The translations under genes and the position numbers were made by a program. The notes beneath the pieces were generated by a model. That model was not told where the DNA came from and made no database searches. It saw only the letters and a program-made list of their open reading frames with translations. Below are positions 22,619 through 30,200 of a DNA stretch of 50,976 bases, piece by piece. Location: contig CAZIAD010000025.1 in assembly GCA_964537555.1 (NCBI GenBank), positions 1 to 50,976 of the forward strand. Direction: 5' to 3'. The stretch's first letter is position 1. Every line of letters begins with the position of its first letter. This stretch comes from CAYRWR01 sp964537555 (lineage in GTDB: Bacteria > Spirochaetota > Brevinematia > Brevinematales > CAYRWR01).

Positions 22619-23143
22619 TTAGGGTAATATTTGCAGAGACTCCGTGATCCCTTTGATTATAGATTCCAGTTCTTCAGCACTGTAGGCTGCCTCTGCCTTA
22701 ATACCCAGGAAAAGGTACTGCTTGATATGCCTCAGGCGAATGACATAAGCCTCCGTATAGGACGGACCAGGGATGCTGGTTCTTAGACATTCTCCCTTGA
22801 TCTTTTTACCCAGAATCTTTCTCTTTATAGTCTTTTCTGCCGGCTTGGAAGTGGCCAGAATCATGGTCTTACCATAGTTCATCAGGCCTGTTACACCCCC
22901 CAGATCTTTTTCAGCCTGAACCGGGAACAGATAAAACACTACTCTCAGTGAGTCCTGTCCATTGGTGTCCCCCTTATGGGCTTCGAATTCCCATATCTCC
23001 CCGGCGGCAGTCCCTATATCCGTCTTAGTCATATCAGTCGGACCCTGAAACTGCATATCAAAGACTTTATACTCTGACCAAACCCTCTCACCAGATCCAA
23101 AAATCAGGATCGATAACAATAATACCCAAAAGCTCTGTCTCAT
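22619..23143 (-). CDS. Exported protein of unknown function
   Basis: 174 residues with a signal peptide (MRQSFWVLLLSILIFGSGERVWS). The mature part is a compact alpha/beta domain with strands such as DSLRVVFYLFPV and EAYVIRLRHIKQYLFLGIKA and a C-terminal helix ELESIIKGITESLQIL. No motif recognised. It lies 45 nt downstream of the small 66-residue gene and may be co-transcribed with it from the strong promoter near 23.5 kb. Confidence 0.75.
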   Translation of the reverse strand: MRQSFWVLLLSILIFGSGERVWSEYKVFDMQFQGPTDMTKTDIGTAAGEIWEFEAHKGDTNGQDSLRVVFYLFPVQAEKDLGGVTGLMNYGKTMILATSKPAEKTIKRKILGKKIKGECLRTSIPGPSYTEAYVIRLRHIKQYLFLGIKAEAAYSAEELESIIKGITESLQILP

Positions 23144-23188
23144 GCTGAACTCCTCTTCCTCTGCTTTTTAACTATCAATGAAGCCGGA

Positions 23189-23389
23189 TTAAACCATAAC
23201 CATAGGTTCATGAAAACCCAGTCTTAGTAAAAGTTCGAGGGCCCGGGGATGGACTTCATCATGCCAGGCCTGTTTGTAGGATTCGTAGGTGTCCGGAAAA
23301 CGAGCCTCCTCGGTGATCTCCAGGGCCGCTACATAAAGACTGCGGCTGGCCGGGTCATTCCAGATAGCCTGTAATAATGATTCATTCAT
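23189..23389 (-). CDS. Small protein of unknown function (66 aa) behind a structured leader
   Basis: 66 residues, acidic N-terminus (MNESLLQAIWNDPASRSLYV), helical, with YESYKQAWHDEVHPRALELL in the middle and no TM segment or cysteine. It is not a family I know. The ribosome-binding site is a run of G (GGGGGGGACTC-ATG), which itself follows eight T's, an unusual homopolymer pair at the end of a structured leader. A perfect-hexamer promoter stands about 100 nt upstream. Confidence 0.65.
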   Translation of the reverse strand: MNESLLQAIWNDPASRSLYVAALEITEEARFPDTYESYKQAWHDEVHPRALELLLRLGFHEPMVMV

Positions 23390-23400
23390 GAGTCCCCCCC

Positions 23401-23483
23401 AAAAAAAACTATTTAATGAGGGGAGTCTGTTAGTATTGATCAGAAGCCGCTGATTTCTTAAGTCCAGGGTGAGATTTCCCCTC
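23401..23483 (-). promoter_or_regulatory. Structured 5' leader / possible attenuator of the 66-aa gene
   Basis: In the leader RNA, GAGGGGA (23483-23477) can pair with TCCCCTC (23424-23418), enclosing an inner stem ATCAG/CTGAT (within 23454-23439) with a 6-nt loop. After the outer stem come nine nt and then T8, followed by G7 and the start codon. This resembles an intrinsic terminator or a leader switch overlapping the ribosome-binding site. Folding is by eye. Confidence 0.4.
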
Positions 23484-23492
23484 TCAATTCTT

Positions 23493-23520
23493 ATTATATT
23501 ATGGGAGAAAAGCCTGTCAA
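23493..23520 (-). promoter_or_regulatory. Near-perfect sigma70-type promoter
   Basis: Minus strand: TTGACA (23520-23515), 16-nt spacer, TATAAT (23498-23493). Both hexamers are exact. It lies just after the CYTH gene stop and drives the 66-aa gene through a leader of about 95 nt. Confidence 0.7.
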
Positions 23521-23564
23521 GGATTTTATGCTATATCACTTGCCATCAGGTTTTTACTCTATAC

Positions 23565-24032
23565 TTAGTCTTTCCATTTAGTATACGGATTCTTCATGAG
23601 CCTGGCATTATAGTACCGCACATCCCCTGTTACTTCCTGTCCCAGCCAGTCAGGCTTTTCAAACTCATCCTGTTCTGTGACCAGCTCTATCTCCGCCAGG
23701 ATCAAGCCCTGGTTTTCCCCATAGAATTCATCTACTTCAAAGGTATGTTCCCCTGCGGGTATGAGATAGCGGGTCTTTTCTATGCTGCCGGGTTCGCATA
23801 GCTCCAGTAAGTCCCTGGCTTCCTGAGCACTGATCTCCTTCTCCCATTCATAGCGGGAAGTACCGGACAGATTGGAAGGGCCCTTGATGGTGATATAGCC
23901 CCTCTCTCCCTGCAGGCGTATACGGACCGTACGGTCTGGCCCGGAGCAGAGATATCCCTGGGAGATAGGGAGCTGTTCAGTGACAAAGGGCTTAAAATCC
24001 CCTGAGACCAGAAATTTTCTTTCTATTTCCAT
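23565..24032 (-). CDS. CYTH-domain protein (triphosphate tunnel metalloenzyme family)
   Basis: 155 residues covering one CYTH domain. It starts MEIERKFLV, the ExExK hallmark that binds the triphosphate-metal in the tunnel; VRIRLQGERGYITIKG and RYEWEKEIS supply further basic and acidic tunnel residues, and EVDEFYG plus LAEIELVTE are the C-terminal acidic strands. Size matches the compact bacterial members (tripolyphosphatases of the Nitrosomonas and Clostridium thermocellum type) rather than class IV adenylate cyclase, but the substrate is not fixed by sequence. The start is dictated by the ExExK motif. It is downstream of the MnmC-like gene, separated by a terminator. Confidence 0.92.
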   Translation of the reverse strand: MEIERKFLVSGDFKPFVTEQLPISQGYLCSGPDRTVRIRLQGERGYITIKGPSNLSGTSRYEWEKEISAQEARDLLELCEPGSIEKTRYLIPAGEHTFEVDEFYGENQGLILAEIELVTEQDEFEKPDWLGQEVTGDVRYYNARLMKNPYTKWKD

Positions 24033-24082
24033 GATGCTGTCCTTATAGGCTGATAAATCCAGTCCGCCTCATCTCATCTTTT

Positions 24083-24115
24083 TAAAAACAAAAAGCCCGG
24101 GTTGTTTCCCGAGCC
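24083..24115 (-). terminator. Rho-independent terminator of the methyltransferase gene
   Basis: Minus strand: GCTCGGG (24114-24108), 6-nt loop, CCCGGGC (24101-24095), then TTTTTGTTTTT. It lies between the MnmC-like gene (ends 24194) and the CYTH gene (starts 24032). Confidence 0.85.
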
Positions 24116-24193
24116 ATTAACTAAGTATAGTCTCTTCGCATTACTGTGTCAATTTTTATTATGATGAGGGTTCTATCCCCTAATATTATTTTC

Positions 24194-25027
24194 TCACTCC
24201 CTAAACTGCCTGTGCCCCTCCAGGCACTGTATCAGCCCGGGCCAATCCTCCGGGGGTGTGTCTTCCGGAAAGGGGACATGCGATTTATGGAGGCGCTCCA
24301 GCCATCTTTGTCCCAGGGTTTGGGGCAGGATATTTCTGTGTGTAGAAGCCAGGGTGGTCTCTTCCTTCAGGCCCAGTGCTTCTCCCGGCCCTACATAAAA
24401 GCCAGCCAGTAGAAGAGCAGAACGCACGGCAGTAGCCCGGCTATAGGTAGCCAGTATACATCCCGGGGCCTCCTGCCGGGTTTTCTCATATAGACTGGCC
24501 AGACAGGACAGGCTCCACATATCCGGGTTGACTTTGGGGGAATAGGGTTCAAAAAAAATAAACTCTGCTCTTTCCCTTTCCTGTTCTATACTGTCATTAA
24601 AATCACCGGGGCGCAGCTCCCATTTGAGCTGCCCCTGAGGATCCTGCCAGCTTCCCAGTTGTAAAATACCGCTGATGGCTTCTTCCCATCCCCGTAAAAA
24701 AGGAAATTCCTGTGTATGATCCAGGGCAAACTGCAGCAGCTCCAGGTCTTTTTCAAAGCTGACTACCCTGAGATCTCTGTCCCCCGGTTTCCAGGCACTT
24801 AAGGCGGCTATGGCATTGGTGCCCGCTCCCAGTCCTACATCGAACACAATCACAGGCTCAGTGAGAAGCAATGGCTCCTGCAATTTATGTTTGAACTTCA
24901 TTGGATTGAGGTAGAGCTCATGGGACTCCTGCCAGGGGCCTAAAGGGTTATGCATGATCTCTCCGTTTTCCAGGAACTGTATGGATGGTATACCCATGGT
25001 GGTAGTGACGATTCTGAATTTTTCCAT
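24194..25027 (-). CDS. MnmC-like SAM-dependent methyltransferase
   Basis: 277 residues. SAM-binding motif I is VFDVGLGAGTNAIAAL (about 62-77), motif II region VVSFEKDLELLQFAL, and FFEPYSPKVNPDMWS (about 156-170) matches the DxFxPxKNPxMW motif of the MnmC methyltransferase domain (DUF752 family), which methylates the wobble uridine side chain of tRNA. Like some bacteria, this genome region encodes the methyltransferase domain alone, without the FAD oxidase domain of E. coli MnmC. The catalytic Asp of DAFSP is here Glu (FEPYSP), so substrate or activity may differ. GGGGG precedes the ATG. Own terminator downstream. Confidence 0.78.
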   Translation of the reverse strand: MEKFRIVTTTMGIPSIQFLENGEIMHNPLGPWQESHELYLNPMKFKHKLQEPLLLTEPVIVFDVGLGAGTNAIAALSAWKPGDRDLRVVSFEKDLELLQFALDHTQEFPFLRGWEEAISGILQLGSWQDPQGQLKWELRPGDFNDSIEQERERAEFIFFEPYSPKVNPDMWSLSCLASLYEKTRQEAPGCILATYSRATAVRSALLLAGFYVGPGEALGLKEETTLASTHRNILPQTLGQRWLERLHKSHVPFPEDTPPEDWPGLIQCLEGHRQFRE

Positions 25028-25376
25028 TTTTCCCCCGGTATGCTAAATGAGTGAAATAAAAAAGAATTAACCAGACCAGGAGGCTCTATGAAAGATACCA
25101 GAAAATCTACTAAACTCTGATTCATTAAAAGGATTATATTCTAGATCAATTTCGTAAATATCTCTAATAATTCCCGGGGAAATCAACAGAGGCACCTCAA
25201 TAAGTAAAGGCCGGATTTTTGCTCCCGGCCTTTACTTGTCATTCCTAATTCGCATAGGAGGTAATATAGTCTCACTTTACACCGGGGGCCTGCCCCTGTA
25301 TGTTTAATATATCGGCATAGTACGGAAAGTGATTAGGTAAAATTTTCAAAAGCAGATTATTGAAGAGATGACCCTT
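25028..25376. other. 349-bp intergenic region, no convincing gene
   Basis: It lies between the efflux operon's last gene and the methyltransferase, both on the minus strand. It holds a 13-bp perfect inverted repeat (25202-25237) and, on the plus strand, a 10-codon frame (25088-25120) with a perfect AGGAGG site, of unknown meaning. No tRNA-like or protein-coding stretch was recognised. Confidence 0.6.
25202..25237. repeat. 13-bp perfect inverted repeat (3' hairpin of the efflux operon?)
   Basis: AAGTAAAGGCCGG (25202-25214) and CCGGCCTTTACTT (25225-25237) form a perfect 13-bp stem with a 10-nt loop. Neither side has a proper T-run. It is about 140 nt after the last gene of the minus-strand efflux operon and could mark its transcript end. 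Confidence 0.6.
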
Positions 25377-26123
25377 CTAAAACTTCATGCCTATTGTAGG
25401 TAGGAGCTGAAAGCGGGGATGCCCCAGGTCCATTCTGATCGCCACACCAAGCGTCCAGATATCATATTCCGTGGTACTAAAAAGCTCCACTGACAGGGAG
25501 GAAGGTTCAGATCCTGCTGCTTCAGGATCCTGAAGACGAGCCAGGTCTGTCCAGGCCTGGGCAGGAAATCCCAGATGAAAGTTGATCCGTGCACCCAGGC
25601 CTATTCTCAATGAGCTGGTCCTGTCCCCTATATAATAACTGCCGTACTCCAGGTAGGGATTAAGGAGAAAGAAGGAGGATGCCACATCAATGCGATACCA
25701 CCAGGATGCTCCCATGCCCGCCCCGAACCAGGTATAGCGGTTAATAAAATAGTCTAGCCCTCCACTAAACCAGCTCCCCCCCATGATACTGACTCTGGGG
25801 CACCAGTAGCGGGACCAGGGTTCTGAGGCAGTCATATACTGTCGGGCACTGGTACTGATCCGGCCCTGCTCTATATGGACCAGGCGATTGGTCTCATCCA
25901 GCACTTTAAATTCATATTCCTGGCCGGGGGTGAGATCATTGATCTCCTGGCCCATAAATACCCTCTCCCCGTTAAAAAAGAGGCGATAGTCCAGAAGTTT
26001 ATAGTCATAGCCTATTTTAGAAATGATGACCCTGGGGTTTTGATTGGATGCCACCGTTCCCAGGCCAGACAGGGGTACTGACAGGAACAAGATAAGGCCG
26101 GCTGCTAATATTGTTTTATTCAT
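25377..26123 (-). CDS. Exported protein, probable small outer-membrane barrel
   Basis: 248 residues with a signal peptide (MNKTILAAGLILFLSVPLSG, cleavage around residues 20-22). A short N-terminal domain (about 28-90: RVIISKIGYDYKLLDYRLFF, LTPGQEYEFKV) is followed by strand-rich sequence with Tyr/Trp/Gly (WFSGGLDYFINRYTWFGAGM, LRIGLGARINFHLG) ending IGMKF, a terminal Phe as in barrels. Overlaps the lipoprotein gene by 8 nt (ATGAATAA), with GGTGATG as ribosome-binding site, so it is coupled to it. Last gene of the TetR-efflux operon; function unknown. Confidence 0.72.
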   Translation of the reverse strand: MNKTILAAGLILFLSVPLSGLGTVASNQNPRVIISKIGYDYKLLDYRLFFNGERVFMGQEINDLTPGQEYEFKVLDETNRLVHIEQGRISTSARQYMTASEPWSRYWCPRVSIMGGSWFSGGLDYFINRYTWFGAGMGASWWYRIDVASSFFLLNPYLEYGSYYIGDRTSSLRIGLGARINFHLGFPAQAWTDLARLQDPEAAGSEPSSLSVELFSTTEYDIWTLGVAIRMDLGHPRFQLLPTIGMKF

Positions 26124-27270
26124 ATTTCATCACCATTACCCTATTGGAGCCACTCACACTGTTATCCTGGAAGGCTACATAGGTACACCCCTGATAGGTA
26201 GCCACAGAGATGAGGCCTGCCCCACCCGGACTGAAGCCGGCTGACCCCAGCTCACTCCAATTCGTCCCATCCCAGCTCATGGCACTGGCCCTGAGGCTGT
26301 TCTGCCCATCCGCGTAGGCTATCCTGATCCACCCTAGAGTCTGATCAATACTCATATCCAGCGCATTGACACTGCCCGGAGTGATACCAGGCCCGCCCAG
26401 TGCCGACCAGGATACTCCATTGTAGGATTGTACAGTGACCTTATTACTATGGACCCAGTCGATATAGCTCACTGTGGGCGTAGCGGCATAGACATCGAGC
26501 CGGACATTTGCTGCCACCCCTTCACTAAAGTCAGCCGGCCCCAGGTTCTGCCAGTCAGAGCCATTGTATTCCTGCACGGTGCATCCATTAATGAAATTGT
26601 AGGCGTCCTGATAAGCCACCAGGGGTGTGCTGCCGTCAAAGCTCAGCGAAAGAGAATTGGCTACGCCGGCGGAAAATCCATTGCTGCCTACATACTGCCA
26701 GCTGGCCCCGCTATACTTCATCAGGCTGGCAGCGTAGAATACATCCAGGTCTGAAAATGCCACATAGGGTTCACCCCCGAAAATAGCGAGGGATAAGGAG
26801 GCAGCCTGCCGGGGGCTGAAGCCGGGAGCCCCTGCATAGAGCCAGGCGCTGCCGTCGTGGTACTGGAGGCTGGCATAGGCATTGGACACTGCATCTATAT
26901 AGGCGATATAGGGATGGCCATTGTACAGGGCCAGGGAGATCCCGCTCACCGCTCCCAGAGAGATCCCTGAGGATCCCAGTATCTGCCAGCTATTGTTACT
27001 GTAATAAGTAATAGTGAGGGCATTGGACTGCGACCCGTCACTGTATGCCAGGTAGACCACACCGTTTGCCGGATCTACTGCCATATCCAGGGAGTTCACA
27101 CTATCGGGAGACACATATCCCGTCCCCACTCTCAGCCAGGTATTGGAGACCTGGGTGTTGGTGACCAGGGGAGGACTGATCACATACTCTACAAAATATG
27201 CCGGGAAAAACAGCTCACAGGCCGGGAGTGTCAGGAATACCAGCCCTATTATTATCCATTTTTTATTCAT
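26116..27270 (-). CDS. Lipoprotein with seven ~48-residue repeats (predicted seven-bladed beta-propeller)
   Basis: 384 residues. Signal peptide with lipobox LPAC (cysteine at residue 18), then seven tandem repeats of about 46-51 residues from residue 45 to the end. The repeat core is W..LG..GFS.G....SL.......P.VAY.D......V..Y.G..W: examples are LGSSGISLGAVSGISLALYN, VGSNGFSAGVANSLSLSFDG and LGSAGFSPGGAGLISVATYQ. Seven copies suggest a closed propeller. It overlaps the RND-TolC gene by 8 nt and the following barrel gene by 8 nt. It has no similarity to a periplasmic adaptor. Possible roles are recognition of the exported substrate or of a surface ligand. Confidence 0.85.
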   Translation of the reverse strand: MNKKWIIIGLVFLTLPACELFFPAYFVEYVISPPLVTNTQVSNTWLRVGTGYVSPDSVNSLDMAVDPANGVVYLAYSDGSQSNALTITYYSNNSWQILGSSGISLGAVSGISLALYNGHPYIAYIDAVSNAYASLQYHDGSAWLYAGAPGFSPRQAASLSLAIFGGEPYVAFSDLDVFYAASLMKYSGASWQYVGSNGFSAGVANSLSLSFDGSTPLVAYQDAYNFINGCTVQEYNGSDWQNLGPADFSEGVAANVRLDVYAATPTVSYIDWVHSNKVTVQSYNGVSWSALGGPGITPGSVNALDMSIDQTLGWIRIAYADGQNSLRASAMSWDGTNWSELGSAGFSPGGAGLISVATYQGCTYVAFQDNSVSGSNRVMVMKYE

Positions 27271-30200
27271 ACTTCAGCTCCTCGTAACCCTGCAAGAGAT
27301 CCAGGAGTCCCAATAACTCCAGCTGGACCCGTTTATACTGGACATAGTCTTCCACGTATTTTATCTGGTATCGCAGGTAATCATTTTCATTTTTAATGAT
27401 GAGATACAGGTCACTACGTCCCTGGGAGTATTTCTTTTTTTCCTCATTGACGATCCAGCCCGAGTACTTGATCAGGTTATTGTCATAATCGAGAACAGAC
27501 CGGTACACACTGGTCATCTCCAGGAGATCACTCACCCCCTGGGTATACATCCTTTCAAACTGGTCCACCTCTTTACTCCATTTCCTGATCTGGGATTTGA
27601 TCTCCTTGATCTTTCCCCTGGACAGGTTTTCCCCCAGGGGATAGGAAAAATTCAACCCAATGGCGTAGGATGGATTAAAATTTTCCGGCTGAAAAGCTCC
27701 GGATTCTTCGTATCCGGTGTGCCCCAGGCTGATCCGCCCTACTGCATTCAGCTCGGGGAGTATGGTGTTCTTTTCTTTTTCCATCTGCAGACGGAGAAGC
27801 TCACGACTCAGGTTCAGAAGCTTCATCTGACGGGAATCCTTGACCCCGGGCAGTATGGCAGGCATGGCCGGCAGATTCAGCTCTTCTTCCGGCTGATAGA
27901 CCTGTTCGTTTGTGATGCCCAGTTTACCGAATTTCCACCGCATGAGTTTATGAGTCACTACCTGGTAATTGATACGGGCCAGGTCTCTGGCTTTTACTAT
28001 CTCCTGATTCAATATCATGACCTGATAGAGATCACTCTTTTCTGCCGCACCATAGCTTATTTTTTTACGGATCTGCTGCAGGAGGTCTTCTGTATTGGCC
28101 ACATTTATTTCCAGGATCTTGTACTGATGATAGGCCAGGTACCAATCGAAGTAGATCTTGTACAGTTCCATCACAATAGACTCGATGCTTTCCTGCACGG
28201 TTTCCATCTGTATATCTTTATTGAGATTTGCCTGTTCCAGGGGGAACTGATCCAGGACCCCCAGCCAGTTCTTAAGCAGGGGCTGGCTGAATTCTAAATA
28301 TATCTCGGGCTGATAAGTCTGAATATTGGACAGGCCCGATTCAAAGGAATCGATACTGACAGAAGTCCCGCTCATGTTGAAATTGACATTGGTAGGTATC
28401 ATCCACAATGAATCACTCTGGGTGTAGGAAGTGCCCAGCTTAAGGCGGGTACCAGTCTTGGGGACAATACCGGCCAGGTGCATGTCAAACTGATCTCCCT
28501 TCTGCTCGATTACCCCTATATCGGTATTATTGGTCTGAGCCATTTTCATAAAGGCATGATTATACTGCCCCTCAAACAGAAAGCCATAGACGGCCCGTGC
28601 CTGAAGCTGCAGAGAACGGGCCTGCTGTATCCTGGCCATCTCACTATAGACCTGGGGGTGATTGATGAGGGCATCACCAACGAATTCCTCTAGACTCAGA
28701 GTGAGGATAGTATTGGTCTCTGCCTGCAGGGGTACCGCTGCCATTAGTCCCAGGCCCAGGATCAGGATAAATCTCTTGATCTTGATCCATTTTTTCCATT
28801 TTTGTGAAGAAAAGAGCGTGGGTAGATTACGGAAGAAATGACCCAGGACTTTGCGTATCTCATATTCAATGATATACAATGAAGGAATTAAAAAGAGAGT
28901 CAGCATAGTAGCAAAGAGCAGTCCCCAGGCCATGACCAGAGTAGTGGGCATGATCATGAAGTCTCTTCCCCCCAGGCCATAGGCAGTAGGTAACAGTCCT
29001 GCCACTGTGGTCACAGTAGTCAGGATGACCGGCCTTAAGCGGGTAGCCGCCCCTTCTATGACCAGCTTGTACATTCCCTCTTTTTCAAAACGGTCTTTGA
29101 GTGAATTAATATAATCGACCATGACCAGAGAATCATTGACCACGACCCCGATCAGGCCTACCCCGCCAAACAGGGCCATAGAAGTAAGTGGCTCACCGTG
29201 AGTAATGAGGGTGATAGCGATCCCGATAAAGCTGAAGGGTACCGCCAGTATGACAAGGAAGGCCTGACTAAACGAACGGAACAACAGGACCAAAACCAGG
29301 AAAATGCTCAATACCCCGATTATAGCAGAACTGATGTAGGAGGAGATCACTTCATTGCTATCCTGGGCTTCCCCTCCGATGATAAGCCTGAATCCGGGAT
29401 TATCTTTCTCAAAATCTGTGGTACTGTTTTTAATACGGTCATACAGTTCTTTAGGGGTGATTTTTGTGATGTCCACATCCAGCTCGATGATTGTATTCCG
29501 GTCACCCTGGAAATGTTCTATCTTGGAGACCAGGGGTACATCCGGCTTGACCCTGACCAGCCGGGATAGTTTGATCAGTTTTTGCTGGTTATTGAGTACA
29601 TAGAGTTGATCCAGGGTCTTCATGGAATCCCGGTATTTATCATCCAGCATAACCCGGTATTCCACCATCTCATTGGGGGTCTGTATGGATGTGGCGATTA
29701 TGCCATTATAGGAAGTACGGATGATCTGGGCAATAGAGAGGGGAGATACCCCTACCTGGGCCGCTTTGGCATAATCCACATATATCTTAAGCTCTTTCTT
29801 GTTCTGTTCATCACTGCGTACTATATCCAGGGTACCCTCGATTTCCTGAAAATACTTCATAAAGCCATCCGTGATCTCTCTGCGCTTTTTATTATCGTTG
29901 CCGATAATATCCAGCCTCACTGCCCTCTGCTGGGGGGGGCCCCCGCTTTCTATACGGAAATAGGCGTTTGTGAATACCCCGGCATTGGAGATGACTGATT
30001 TAAGATTTGCCGCAATAGTCTCGGCAGAGATCTTTCTCTGATCTACCGGAGTGAGGTAAATCTCCATGTGAAATTTTTCAGGGTAGCCTATCTCCCCGAT
30101 CTCACTGTCAAAAGAGCGCAACACTGTATGGTCGTAGTTCGTGAGATGATTTTCAATAATACGGACTTTTTCGGAAGTATAATCCAGGCTCTGCCCTCCA

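Noticed and set aside
25121..25376. A hidden gene in the 25.1-25.4 kb gap
   Set aside because: All frames are broken by frequent stops and none has both a ribosome site and more than a few dozen codons.
28700..28800. The possibility that the RND and TolC halves are two genes joined by a wrong call
   Set aside because: The frame has no stop between them and no in-frame ATG, GTG or TTG just before the internal signal peptide; ATGG strings there are out of frame (they read as Trp codons). A sequencing indel cannot be fully excluded, so resequencing is listed as a check.
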